Part shown: piece by piece, positions 8,690 through 17,136 of the stretch | How the letters are laid out: each line of letters begins with the position of its first letter | How positions within the stretch are numbered: the first letter of the stretch is position 1 | From: Amaricoccus solimangrovi | GTDB lineage: Bacteria; Pseudomonadota; Alphaproteobacteria; Rhodobacterales; Rhodobacteraceae | Direction: 5' to 3' | NCBI RefSeq assembly: GCF_006385685.1 | Contig: NZ_VFRP01000026.1 | Span: 1 to 57,366, forward strand | DNA: 57,366 nt | Made by a program: the position numbers and the translations under genes | The notes under the pieces: generated by a model | The model's input: only the letters and a program-made list of their open reading frames with translations | Databases searched by the model: none | Told to the model about the DNA's origin: nothing

Positions 8690-8953
8690 TCAGTTCCGCT
8701 GCATGTAGGTGAAGGTATAGAAGGCGTCGAGCCCGGACCATTCGTTCTTCTCGATGAAGCCGTCCTTGTTCGTGTCGAACCGGTCGAAGCTCACCTGCTT
8801 CAGCTTCGGCATCACCGTTCGCGTCTCCTCGTAGGTCACGCGCCCGTCGTGGTTCGTGTCGGCACGGCCGAAGGCGGTGGCGCTCGCCGTGCCGGCGGAG
8901 CCGAGGAGCAGGCCCGCGGCGATGGCGAGGCTCAGGGTGCGGGGACGGGGCAT
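8690..8953 (-). CDS. small secreted EF-hand protein
   Basis: 87 residues from the ATG at 8953. The signal peptide reads MPRPRTLSLAIAAGLLLG and ends near ASA-TA at residue 27. Two EF-hand loops follow: DTNHDGRVTYEE at about 32-43 and DTNKDGFIEKNE at about 60-71, both with all calcium-ligand positions filled. It is probably a periplasmic calcium-binding protein. It is the second EF-hand protein in the window and shorter than the four-loop one at 3244. The larger open frame extending upstream to 9691 is an artefact, because that region is the coding sequence of the next gene in another frame. Confidence 0.8.
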   Translation of the reverse strand: MPRPRTLSLAIAAGLLLGSAGTASATAFGRADTNHDGRVTYEETRTVMPKLKQVSFDRFDTNKDGFIEKNEWSGLDAFYTFTYMQRN

Positions 8954-9027
8954 GCGGGATCTCCTGCGGTTGCGGGGCCGGCCTAGCAGAGCCGGCGGGG
9001 CGGCGCCAGCCGCGCGGGCGCCGGCGC

Positions 9028-9732
9028 TCAGCCGAGCGTGATCCGCGCCTTGATCGGCAGATGGTCCGACGCCCGCCGGGCGAGCGGCGAGTCGTGCGTC
9101 TCGACCTGGCCGAGCACGCCCGCGGGCCGCGCGATCATCCGGTCGAGCGCGAGCACCGGGAAATAGGCGGGAAAGCTCGGGACGCCCGCCCCGACCGGCC
9201 CGAATCCGGCGGCGAAGCCCGAGAGCGCCGAGCGCCGCTCCCGCCGCCATTCGTTCATGTCGCCCATCAGCACGGTGGGCAGGTCCGTCGTCTCCGCCGC
9301 GTGGCCGAGCAGCGAGCCGACCTGCAGCAGCCGCGACCGCCGCAGCAGGCCGAGATGGACGCCGAGCACCCGCACCGCGCCCTGGGCGAGCGCCAGATCC
9401 GCCATCAGCGCGCCGCGCGGTTCGAGCCCGGGCAGGGTGACCTGGCGCACCTGCCTCGCGCCGCCGCCCCGGAAGAGCAGCAGGTTGCCGTGCCAGCCGT
9501 GGCCCATGTGACCATTGGCGACCGGCACCGGCTCGAGCCCGGTCGCCTCCCTCAGCGCCGCGAGGTCGAGCAGGCCGCGGCGGTCGCCGAAGCGGCGGTC
9601 CGCCTCCTGGAGCGCGATCACGTCGGGATCGATCTCCGCGATCACCGCCGCGATCCGGCCCGGGTCGAACCGCCGGTCGGTGCCGACGCATTTGTGCACA
9701 TTGTAGGAGGCGAAAAGCGCCGTCGCCGCCAT
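9028..9732 (-). CDS. endonuclease/exonuclease/phosphatase family protein
   Basis: 234 residues from the ATG at 9732; extension upstream would run into the neighbouring phosphodiesterase gene. The fold is recognisable from ordered motifs: SYNVHKC near the start (Asn), ALQEAD with the metal-binding Glu near 47, GDMNEW with the catalytic Asp-Asn near 150, and ASDHLPI near the C-terminus. All catalytic residues of the EEP superfamily are present, so it is probably an active phosphodiesterase or nuclease; the substrate may be DNA, a lipid headgroup or a sugar phosphate. It is 35 bases downstream of a calcineurin-like phosphodiesterase gene and probably cotranscribed with it. Confidence 0.8.
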   Translation of the reverse strand: MAATALFASYNVHKCVGTDRRFDPGRIAAVIAEIDPDVIALQEADRRFGDRRGLLDLAALREATGLEPVPVANGHMGHGWHGNLLLFRGGGARQVRQVTLPGLEPRGALMADLALAQGAVRVLGVHLGLLRRSRLLQVGSLLGHAAETTDLPTVLMGDMNEWRRERRSALSGFAAGFGPVGAGVPSFPAYFPVLALDRMIARPAGVLGQVETHDSPLARRASDHLPIKARITLG

Positions 9733-9767
9733 CGCGCCGAATCTCCTGCCGACCGGGGAGCCCGAGC

Positions 9768-10580
9768 CTAGTCGGAACGCGGCGCCCTCGGCAATCTGTC
9801 GTCGAAGTCGCGCAGGAACTCGGTATGGGTGACGAGCCCCGACGGGGTGAGCGCGTGAAGCTGGAAGGCCGGGCACTGCCGGACGACGGGGGCGCGGATG
9901 GCCGGCTCGAAGAGCGGCACGGCCCAGGCGACCGAGGGGCAGACGCCGCAGATCGTGCCGGCGAAACCGGCCTCGACCGCGCGGTGCACGTGGCCGCAGG
10001 CGACGCGGAGCACGTTCGGGTGCCGCCGCAGCAGCGCCTCGAGCGGCGCGGGATCGGCGAGGCGCCAGATGTCCATCGCCGCGATTCCGGTCAGGATCGG
10101 CGGATGGTGCATGAAGACGAGCGCGGGGCGCCCCTCCGCCGCTTCGAGCCGGCGCGCGAGCCAGGCGAGGCGCTCCTCCGGCAGCGCGCCGGCCGGATCG
10201 CCCTCGAGGCCGAGCGTGTCGAGCCCGAGGATCAGCGCCGGCGGGAGGTCGAGCCCGAGCTGAAGCCCCGGCGCGGGATCCCCGCCGATCAGGACGGGCG
10301 AGTCGCGGAAGGCCGCGGCGAAGGCGTCGCGGCGGTCATGATTGCCGGGGATCGCCGCCATCGGCAGGTCGAAGCCGTCGAGCAGGCGCAGGAAATGGGC
10401 GTATTCCTCCGGCCGCCCGTTCTCGGTCAGGTCGCCGGTGAGGAAGACGAGGTCCGGCCGCGGATCGAGCCGCGCGAGCCGGGTCAGCACCGCGGTCAGC
10501 GCCCGCGCCGGGTCGTATCCGCCGAACAGGATCGTGCCCGGCAGCGAGACATGGGGATCGGTGACCTGCGCGATCAGCAT
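9768..10580 (-). CDS. calcineurin-like phosphodiesterase (CpdA-like)
   Basis: 270 residues with the full metallophosphoesterase motif set in order: VTDPHV, GDLTENG, GNHDRRD, FMHHPP and CGHVHRA. The overall pattern is closest to the class III cyclic-nucleotide phosphodiesterases (CpdA) and to glycerophosphodiesterase GpdQ, cytoplasmic di-metal enzymes. The substrate cannot be fixed from the sequence. The Shine-Dalgarno GAGGAGG lies four bases before the ATG and is locked in a perfect 10-bp hairpin (10585-10616), which suggests translational control. It lies downstream of ornithine decarboxylase on the same strand. Confidence 0.82.
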   Translation of the reverse strand: MLIAQVTDPHVSLPGTILFGGYDPARALTAVLTRLARLDPRPDLVFLTGDLTENGRPEEYAHFLRLLDGFDLPMAAIPGNHDRRDAFAAAFRDSPVLIGGDPAPGLQLGLDLPPALILGLDTLGLEGDPAGALPEERLAWLARRLEAAEGRPALVFMHHPPILTGIAAMDIWRLADPAPLEALLRRHPNVLRVACGHVHRAVEAGFAGTICGVCPSVAWAVPLFEPAIRAPVVRQCPAFQLHALTPSGLVTHTEFLRDFDDRLPRAPRSD

Positions 10581-10584
10581 GTGT

Positions 10585-10616
10585 CCTCCTCGGGGTCGTG
10601 TCCGCTCCCGAGGAGG
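10585..10616 (-). promoter_or_regulatory. hairpin sequestering the ribosome site of the phosphodiesterase gene
   Basis: On the minus strand CCTCCTCGGG pairs perfectly with CCCGAGGAGG across a 12-base loop. The right arm contains the AGGAGG Shine-Dalgarno, and the ATG follows four bases later. The left arm begins 22 bases after the ornithine decarboxylase stop. A GC-rich 10-bp stem should strongly hide the ribosome site. The same hairpin could weakly terminate decarboxylase transcription, though no T-run follows. Confidence 0.55.
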
Positions 10617-10638
10617 TTCCGGGCCGGCCGGCTCCGCC

Positions 10639-11844
10639 TCAGCCGACGAAGACCGAGCGCAGCGGCGGGAAGCCGTTGAAACCGACCGAGGAGTAGCTCG
10701 TCGTATAGGCGCCGGTGCAGAGGATACGCACCTTGTCCCCGTCTGTCAGGTCCAGAGGCAGCTGGACCGGGCGCTTCTCGTAGAGCACGTCGGCCGAGTC
10801 GCAGGAGGGGCCGGCGAGGATGCAGGGGCCGGTCTCGCAGGAGTCGCCGTGGCGCGTCTCGAACTGGTAGCGGATCGCCTCGTCCATCGTCTCGGCGAGG
10901 CCGGAGAACTTGCCGATGTCGAGATAGACCCAGCGCTGCAGGTCGTCCTGGTCCTTCTTCGAGACGAGGAGCACCTCGGCGACGATGACGCCCGCCTCGG
11001 CGACGAGGCCGCGTCCGGGTTCCGCCATCACGGTCACATCCGCGCCGAAGCGGGAGCGGACCATGCGCATCACCTCCGCCGCGTAATCCTCGGTCGCGGG
11101 CAGCGGCAGGCCGTAGAAGGCCGGGAAGCCGCCGCCGATGTTGAGGATCCTGAGGTCGTGGCCGTTCGCCTTCGCCTCGGTCCAGAGCGCCAGCGCGCCG
11201 TCGAGCGCGGAGGCCCACATCCGGGGCTCGCGCATCTGGCTGCCGGGATGGAACGAGATGCCGGCCACGTCGAGGCCGAGATAGCGGCCGAGATCCATGA
11301 GCCGCAGCGCCTCGCGCGGCGCGCAGCCGAACTTGCGGGTCAGCGGCCAGTCGGCGTCCGACGATTCGACGAGCATGCGCACAATGACGCGGGCGCCCGG
11401 CGCGTGCGCGGCGATCTTGCGCAGTTCCGATTCGGCGTCGACGGCGAACTGCTCCACCCCCACCGCGTGCGCGTAGGCGATGTCGGAGGCGCGCTTGATC
11501 GTGTTGCCGAAGGCGATCTCGGAGGCGGGCACGCCCTGGCCGAGGCAGAGGTCGATCTCGCCCTTCGAGGCGCAGTCGAACCGCGCGCCGCGGTCGCGCA
11601 GCGCGGCGACGATCTCGGGCGCCGGGTTGGCCTTGACCGCGTAATGCACGCTCGCATCGCCGAGCCCGGCGACGAGCGCGTCGTATTTCGCGCGGAGCAT
11701 GTCGAGGTCGAAGACGACCGTCGGCTCGGCGAAATCGTTCTCGCGGATATAGGCGTCCTGACGGGTGCTGACCGCGCTTTTCGCGGGGTGCTGGTCGATC
11801 AGGGAAGCGGAGGAAATGCCCAGTCGGGCGGCGGCGTTCAACAT
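10639..11844 (-). CDS. fold III ornithine (or lysine/ornithine) decarboxylase
   Basis: 401 residues from the ATG at 11844, which has GGAG six bases upstream; ATGs at 11850 and 11856 are alternatives adding two or four residues. The enzyme makes putrescine from ornithine with PLP, the first step of polyamine synthesis. The PLP lysine is Lys71 in HYAVKANP; the phosphate-binding NIGGGFP, the EPGRGLVAE motif and the active-site Cys in GPSCDSAD follow in order. This is the eukaryote-like alanine-racemase-fold type common in alphaproteobacteria. A long leader (over 280 bases) precedes it. Specificity for ornithine rather than lysine is likely but not certain. Confidence 0.88.
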   Translation of the reverse strand: MLNAAARLGISSASLIDQHPAKSAVSTRQDAYIRENDFAEPTVVFDLDMLRAKYDALVAGLGDASVHYAVKANPAPEIVAALRDRGARFDCASKGEIDLCLGQGVPASEIAFGNTIKRASDIAYAHAVGVEQFAVDAESELRKIAAHAPGARVIVRMLVESSDADWPLTRKFGCAPREALRLMDLGRYLGLDVAGISFHPGSQMREPRMWASALDGALALWTEAKANGHDLRILNIGGGFPAFYGLPLPATEDYAAEVMRMVRSRFGADVTVMAEPGRGLVAEAGVIVAEVLLVSKKDQDDLQRWVYLDIGKFSGLAETMDEAIRYQFETRHGDSCETGPCILAGPSCDSADVLYEKRPVQLPLDLTDGDKVRILCTGAYTTSYSSVGFNGFPPLRSVFVG

Positions 11845-12130
11845 GGTCATCTCCATCAGACCCGGGGGAGTTAACCCCGTCGTTTCCAAAAGAGACGTTA
11901 CCGTCGCTACTTGAGTCCACGTCAGGCGCGGCCGAGCAGAGGTGCGTGCGTTGGCGTCAGGGACCGGGATATGAGGCCCTTCCCCCCTCACATCAAGCAC
12001 TTTCTCGGGCGGCGGGCGATTATTTTCCGATTGGCTCGCCTCGCGTGATGCGAAGGTCGCAAGTCCTTAACGGATCATGAATTTTTCGCGACCGCGACGA
12101 GGGCCGGCGCGCCCGCGTCCGGACAAGCGA
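11845..12130 (-). promoter_or_regulatory. long leader/promoter region of the ornithine decarboxylase gene
   Basis: No gene is visible in this stretch, which separates bL28 and the decarboxylase on the same strand. Just before the start codons the minus strand reads CGGGGTTAACTCCCCCGGG, which folds as GGGG/CCCC around TTAACT and may affect access to the start. Alphaproteobacterial ornithine decarboxylase genes are known to carry a conserved leader RNA (the speF motif). I suspect one here from position alone and could not verify the fold. Confidence 0.35.
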
Positions 12131-12162
12131 AAGCCCCGTCGCGCGGGGGCGCGACGGGGCTT
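12131..12162 (-). terminator. rho-independent terminator of rpmB
   Basis: AAGCCCCGTCGCGC pairs with GCGCGACGGGGCTT, a perfect 14-bp stem around a four-base loop, 48 bases past the rpmB stop. On the minus strand it is followed by a pyrimidine-rich TCGCTTGTCC tail. Confidence 0.75.
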
Positions 12163-12210
12163 CGCGGCATGCGGCGGCTCCGGCGCCCAGGGGGCGGCGC
12201 CGGCGGAATG

Positions 12211-12498
12211 TCAGGCGGCGGTCTCGGCCTTGGCGATCTCGCGCTTCAGGCGGAGCGCCTTCGGCGAAAGCTCGGCGTCGGGCGCGGCGGCGAGGAAGGC
12301 GTCGAGCCCGCCCCGGTGATCGACGGTCCGGAGCGCGGCGGCCGAGATCCGGAACTTGTGGCTCTGGCCGAGCTTCTCGCTCGTCAGGGTCACGTCGTTC
12401 AGGTTCGGCATGAAGCGCCGCTTGGTCTTGTTGTTGGCGTGGCTGACGTTGTTGCCAACCATCACGCCCTTGCCAGTCAGTTCGCAGCGACGAGACAT
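12211..12498 (-). CDS. rpmB: 50S ribosomal protein bL28
   Basis: 95 residues starting [28 protein letters not shown] split over the normal bL28 N-terminal pattern, including the typical CELTGK segment and basic KRRFMPN region. It is a structural protein of the large ribosomal subunit. The alphaproteobacterial form has this length, with a C-terminal helix rich in Lys and Ala. The gene is monocistronic, with a strong terminator downstream. The single Cys5 remains where zinc-binding versions have CxxC, so this is the zinc-free form. Confidence 0.95.
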   Translation of the reverse strand: MSRRCELTGKGVMVGNNVSHANNKTKRRFMPNLNDVTLTSEKLGQSHKFRISAAALRTVDHRGGLDAFLAAAPDAELSPKALRLKREIAKAETAA

Positions 12499-12658
12499 CG
12501 TCAGGTTCCTTGCAGCTTGGCCCCCGTCCGAGGTGCCCCCAAAACATCGTCAAGGCCGCGTGGCACCGGAAGGACTTCCGGAGCGCGCGGACCGAAAACT
12601 TGAGCGCGCCTCATACGCGCGCGGCCCCGCCGCGTCAAGGTCGAAGCGCGCGCCGCCC

Positions 12659-13675
12659 TCAGCCGGTTCCGGCCTCGCCGAAGAGCGCGGCGAGCAGCCG
12701 GTCCGCCGCCACCTCGGGCCCGAGCCCGCCCGCGCCGACCTCGGCCGCGAGCTCGCCCCGGAGCGCGGCGAGGCGGGGGTCGCCGGCCATGCGCCGCGCG
12801 AGGCCGCTCTCGACCGCGCGGGAGAACCAGGCCTCCGCCTGTTCGCGCCGCCGCGCCTCCCAGGCGCCGCTCGCCCGGCGGGCGGCCGCCAGTTTCTCGA
12901 CCGCCGCCCAGGCTCCGTCGAGCCCGTCGCCGGTCGCCGAGGAGACCGCGAGCGCGCGGGGATAGCCCTCCGGATCGCCGGGCCGGTGGCGTAGCAGCCG
13001 GAGCGCTCCCGCGTAGTCGGCCCGCGTCCGCGTCGCCTGGGCGAGCATGTCGCCATCGGCCTTGTTGACGAGGATGATGTCGGCCATCTCCATGATGCCG
13101 CGCTTCACCCCCTGCAACTCGTCGCCGCCGCCGGGCGCGAGCAGGAGCAGGAAGACGTCGGTCATCTCGGCGACCATCGTCTCGGACTGGCCGACGCCCA
13201 CCGTCTCGACCAGCACCACATCCGCGCCCCAGGCCTCGACCAGCGGGATCGTCTCGCGCGTGCGGAGCCCGACGCCGCCGAGGCCCGCGCTCGAGGGGGA
13301 GGGGCGGATGAAGGCCATCGGATCGCGCGACAGCAGGTCCATCCGCGTCTTGTCGCCGAGGATCGATCCGCCCGAGCGCGCCGAGGAGGGATCGACCGCG
13401 AGCACAGCGATTCGCTGGCCCCGCGCGGTCAGCCGGGTGCCCATCGCCTCGGTGAAGCTCGACTTGCCGACGCCCGGCGTGCCGGTCAGCCCGACCCGCA
13501 GGCTCGGCGTCTCGCGCGGCGGCAGGCTGTCGAGCAGGCGCCGGGCCGCGCGGCGGTGGTCGGGCCGGGTCGATTCGACCAGCGTGATCGCCCGGGCGAG
13601 CGCGCGCCGGTCGCCCGCGGCGAGCCGCTCCGCGAGCGCCTCGAGCGCCGCCCCGTCGGTCAGCGGGTCACGCAC
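12659..13675 (-). CDS. meaB: G-protein chaperone MeaB of methylmalonyl-CoA mutase family
   Basis: 338 residues, standard length. MeaB protects and reloads adenosylcobalamin-dependent mutases such as methylmalonyl-CoA or ethylmalonyl-CoA mutase in the cytoplasm, using GTP. Visible motifs: P-loop GTPGVGKSS at 65-73, AVDPSSARSGGSILGDKTRM covering switch I, ETVGVGQSE as switch II, and NKAD for guanine recognition. Its presence fits a bacterium that uses the ethylmalonyl-CoA or propionate route. No mutase gene is adjacent; the gene stands alone, divergent from the DUF3108 gene. Confidence 0.92.
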   Translation of the reverse strand: MRDPLTDGAALEALAERLAAGDRRALARAITLVESTRPDHRRAARRLLDSLPPRETPSLRVGLTGTPGVGKSSFTEAMGTRLTARGQRIAVLAVDPSSARSGGSILGDKTRMDLLSRDPMAFIRPSPSSAGLGGVGLRTRETIPLVEAWGADVVLVETVGVGQSETMVAEMTDVFLLLLAPGGGDELQGVKRGIMEMADIILVNKADGDMLAQATRTRADYAGALRLLRHRPGDPEGYPRALAVSSATGDGLDGAWAAVEKLAAARRASGAWEARRREQAEAWFSRAVESGLARRMAGDPRLAALRGELAAEVGAGGLGPEVAADRLLAALFGEAGTG

Positions 13676-13788
13676 GCGTCACCGCCGGTTCCCGCTTTGC
13701 ACCTTGGCCCCGTCGCTTCCGCTGGCATATTCCCATCGACGTATCCGTTCTTTCGCTCCCCGCCCGAGAATCGCGAGGTCCGCCCGGC

Positions 13789-14508
13789 ATGTCCACCTTC
13801 CGCACTCTCCTTCGCGCGGCCGTCGTCGCCCTTCCACTCGGACTGGCCGGCGCGGCCGTCGCCCGGGCCCAGACGGCCAACTACGACTTCTATGTCGCGG
13901 GCTTCAAGGTCGGAACCATGACCTTCACCCCCGAGACCGGCGCGCGCGACTATTCGGCACAGGCGCGGATCAGCGCCGCCGGCATCGTCGGCGCCTTCCT
14001 CACCTTCGACTACGCGGCGAGCTCGAGCGGCGCGCTCGGCAAGGCCGGGCCGGTGCCCCGGCTCTTCCAGGCGGTCTCCGATTCCCCGAGCGGCCGGCGG
14101 ACCACCCGCATCGACTGGAAGAACGGCGTGCCGGTCAAGGTCACGGTCGAGCCGCCGCGCGAGGACGAGCCTGACCCGAGGGAGCAGGCGGGCACGGTCG
14201 ATCCGGTCGCCGCCGGCGTCGCCGTGCTGAGCGACGGGCCGGCGGAGCGGATGTGCGCGACGACGGTCGACATCTTCGACGGGTCGCGCCGCTCGCGCCT
14301 GACCGTCGGGCCGCGCCGCGCGGTCAAGGGCGGCTTCACCTGCGCGGGCACCTACGCGCGGCTGAAGGGCGAGCCGCACACGCTCTCGTCCCAGAGGGAG
14401 TTTCCCTTCACCCTGACCTTCTCCGAAGGCGCGGACGGCATGGCGAAGGTACGGCGGATCGAGACGAAGACCAGCTTCGGCACGGCGGCGATGGAGCGGC
14501 GGAGCTGA
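13789..14508 (+). CDS. DUF3108 domain periplasmic protein
   Basis: 239 residues with a signal peptide (MSTFRTLLRAAVVALPLGL, cleavage near ARA-QT). The mature part shows DUF3108 features: NYDFYVAGFKVGTMTF near the start, alternating hydrophobic beta strands with DYAASSSG and an IDWKNG segment, and a C-terminal KVRRIETKTSFG strand. Members are predicted beta-rich periplasmic proteins with no established enzyme activity. The hrpB coding frame begins at or just after its stop codon, pointing to translational coupling. Confidence 0.78.
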   Translation: MSTFRTLLRAAVVALPLGLAGAAVARAQTANYDFYVAGFKVGTMTFTPETGARDYSAQARISAAGIVGAFLTFDYAASSSGALGKAGPVPRLFQAVSDSPSGRRTTRIDWKNGVPVKVTVEPPREDEPDPREQAGTVDPVAAGVAVLSDGPAERMCATTVDIFDGSRRSRLTVGPRRAVKGGFTCAGTYARLKGEPHTLSSQREFPFTLTFSEGADGMAKVRRIETKTSFGTAAMERRS

Positions 14509-17024
14509 CCGGGACCACGCTCGGCCAGGGCCTCGACGGCCTGCCCATCGCCCCCGCGCTGCCGGAACTCGCGGCCGCGCTCGGCCGGGCGGGCGTCGCG
14601 GTGCTGCGCGCGCCGCCGGGCGCGGGCAAGACCACCGCGGTACCGCTCGCGCTCATCGCGGCGGGCGTCGTCCGGGGCAGGATCCTGATGCTGGAGCCGC
14701 GCCGCGTCGCCGCCCGCGCCGCCGCCGAGCGGCTGGCGGAGGGGCTGGGCGAGGCCGTCGGGGGGCGCGTCGGCTACCGGATGCGCGGCGAGGCGGTGGC
14801 GGGCGCGGCGATCGAGGTCGTGACCGAGGGCGTCCTCACCCGGATGATCCAGTCGGATCCCGAACTCCGGGGCATCGGCCTCGTCATCTTCGACGAATTC
14901 CACGAGCGCGCGCTCGCCTCCGATCTCGGCCTCGCGCTCGCGCTCGAGATCCGGGGGGCGCTCCGGCCGGACCTGAAGCTTCTCGTCATGTCCGCGACGC
15001 TCGACGTGGAGGCGGTCTCGGCGCTGCTCGACGGCGCGCCGGTCGTCACCGCCGAGGGCCGCGCCTTTCCGGTCGAGACCCTCTGGCTCGACCGGCCGCT
15101 CGCCTCCGGCGCGGGCCGGGGCCCGGGACTGGAGGAGGCGACGGCGGAGCTGACGCTGCGCGCGCTGGGCGAGACGGAGGGCGGCGTGCTCGTCTTCCTG
15201 CCGGGCCAGCGCGAGATCGCCCGGACCGCCGCCCGGCTCGCGCCCGCGCTGCCCCCCGGCGTCCGGCTCCAGCCGCTCCATGGCGGGCTCACGCTCGCGG
15301 AGCAGCGCGCCGCGCTCGCGCCCGCGCGGGAGGGGCGCAAGCTCGTGCTCGCGACATCGATCGCGGAGACCTCGCTCACGATCCCGGACGTGCGCGTCGT
15401 GATCGACGCGGGCCGGGCGCGGCGGGCGCGGTTCGATCCGGCCTCCGGCATGAGCCGGCTCGTCACCGAGCGCGTGACCCGCGCCGAGGCCGAGCAGCGC
15501 CGGGGCCGGGCGGGACGCGTCGCGCCAGGCCGCTGCTACCGGCTCTGGACGAAGGGGGAGGAGGGGGCGCTCGCCGCCGCCGCGCCGCCGGAAATTCTCG
15601 CCGCCGATCTCGCCGGCCTCGCGCTCGAGGTGGCGCTCTGGGGCGGGACGGTCGAGACCATGCCCTTCCCGACCCCGCCGCCGGCTCCGGCGCTCGCCGA
15701 GGCGCGGGCGCTCCTGCGCGCGCTGGGCGCGCTCGACCAGGGCGGCGCGATCACCGCGCATGGCCGCGTGCTCGCCGGGCTGCCGACGCATCCGCGGCTC
15801 GGCCACATGCTCATCCTCGCCGGGGAGCACCGGAGCCGCGATCTGGCGGCCGATCTGGCCGCGCTGCTCGCCGCGCGCGATCCGCTGCGGGGCGCGGGCG
15901 GACCGGCGGAGGTCGATCTCGCGATCCGGCTCCAGGCGCTCCGGGATCCGGGCGCGGCGGAGCGCGAGCATCCCGTCACGGTGGACCGCGGCGCCATCGC
16001 CGCGATCCGCGCCGAGGCCCGGCGCCTGCGCGCCGGCGGCGCGAAGGGCGCGGGCGAGCCGCTCGGCGCCGGCGCGCTTCTCTCGCTCGCCTATCCCGAC
16101 CGGATCGCGAAACGCCGCGACGGCGAGGCGCCGCGCTACCTGCTCTCGGGCGGCAAGGGCGCGGTCCTGCCGCCGGGCGATCCGCTCGCCCGCGCGCCCT
16201 TCCTCGTCATCGCCGATCTCGACGGCGATCCGCGCGAGGCGAAGGCGCGCCGCGCGCTGTCGCTGAGCGAGGCGGAGATCCGCGCGCTGCACGCGGACGC
16301 GTCGCGCCGCGAGCGGGTCTGCGAATGGTCCCGCCGCGACCGCGCGGTCCTGGCGCGCGACCGGCTCATGCTCGGCGCGCTGGCGCTGGAGGACCGGCCC
16401 TGGACCAACGCCCCGCCCGAGGCCGTCGCCGCCGCGCTGGTCGAGGGGGTGCGCGACCTCGGCCTCGACACGCTGCCGTGGACGCCCGCGGCCCGCCGCC
16501 TCGCCGCGCGGGTCGAATGGCTCCGGGCGCGGGGCGTGGACCTGCCCGACATGTCCGACGCCGGACTGCGCGACGGCCTCGACGAGTGGCTCGCCCCGTT
16601 CCTGACCGGCCGGGCGCGGCTCGAGGATCTGGCGCGGATCGACCTCGCCGGGGCGCTGGGCGCGCGGCTCGACTGGGAGGCGCGCGCGCGGCTCGACGCG
16701 CTCGCCCCGGCGGAGATCGCCGCCCCGACGGGGACGCGGCTTGCGATCGACTATTCCGGCGCCGCGCCGAGCGTCGCGGTGCGGCTTCAGGAGATGTTCG
16801 GCCTCACCCGTCACCCGTCGATCGGCCCGGACGCGGTGCCGCTCGTGCTCGAACTGCTCTCGCCGGCGGGGCGCCCGGTACAGACCACCGCCGATCTTCC
16901 CGGCTTCTGGAAATCCTCCTACGCCGACGTCCGGCGCGACCTGCGCGGGCGCTATCCGAAACACCCCTGGCCGGAGGATCCGGCCGCCGCCGAGCCGACG
17001 CGGCGTGCGAAACCGCGCGGCTGA
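14505..17024 (+). CDS. hrpB: ATP-dependent helicase HrpB
   Basis: About 839 residues, the usual HrpB length. It is a DEAH-box RNA helicase-like protein of unclear physiological substrate. Motifs in order: Walker A APPGAGKTT near residue 36, LEPRRVAARAAAERL, DEFHER near 130, MSATLD, the FLPGQREI segment, QRRGRAGRVAPG, then the HA2 and HrpB C-terminal domains. No ATG, GTG or TTG exists in frame near the N-terminus. The best start is a CTG at 14505 that overlaps the DUF3108 stop (CTGA) and has GGAG eight bases upstream; a second CTG lies at 14541. The next in-frame GTG, at 14253, would run deep into the upstream gene. Confidence 0.88.
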   Translation: MTGTTLGQGLDGLPIAPALPELAAALGRAGVAVLRAPPGAGKTTAVPLALIAAGVVRGRILMLEPRRVAARAAAERLAEGLGEAVGGRVGYRMRGEAVAGAAIEVVTEGVLTRMIQSDPELRGIGLVIFDEFHERALASDLGLALALEIRGALRPDLKLLVMSATLDVEAVSALLDGAPVVTAEGRAFPVETLWLDRPLASGAGRGPGLEEATAELTLRALGETEGGVLVFLPGQREIARTAARLAPALPPGVRLQPLHGGLTLAEQRAALAPAREGRKLVLATSIAETSLTIPDVRVVIDAGRARRARFDPASGMSRLVTERVTRAEAEQRRGRAGRVAPGRCYRLWTKGEEGALAAAAPPEILAADLAGLALEVALWGGTVETMPFPTPPPAPALAEARALLRALGALDQGGAITAHGRVLAGLPTHPRLGHMLILAGEHRSRDLAADLAALLAARDPLRGAGGPAEVDLAIRLQALRDPGAAEREHPVTVDRGAIAAIRAEARRLRAGGAKGAGEPLGAGALLSLAYPDRIAKRRDGEAPRYLLSGGKGAVLPPGDPLARAPFLVIADLDGDPREAKARRALSLSEAEIRALHADASRRERVCEWSRRDRAVLARDRLMLGALALEDRPWTNAPPEAVAAALVEGVRDLGLDTLPWTPAARRLAARVEWLRARGVDLPDMSDAGLRDGLDEWLAPFLTGRARLEDLARIDLAGALGARLDWEARARLDALAPAEIAAPTGTRLAIDYSGAAPSVAVRLQEMFGLTRHPSIGPDAVPLVLELLSPAGRPVQTTADLPGFWKSSYADVRRDLRGRYPKHPWPEDPAAAEPTRRAKPRG

Positions 17025-17136
17025 GGCAACCGTCACGGGGGCGTCGTCGTTCCGGCCTTATGGCTTGCCGGCTCGCGCCGCGCGGCGTTAGCTGCCGAGT
17101 GAGCCCGAAGAAGGCCGGAACAATGGGGATATCATC

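Noticed and set aside
14352-17036. 894-residue minus-strand open frame opposite hrpB
   Set aside because: Antisense of a gene with complete helicase motifs; composition is low-complexity Arg/Glu/Ala.
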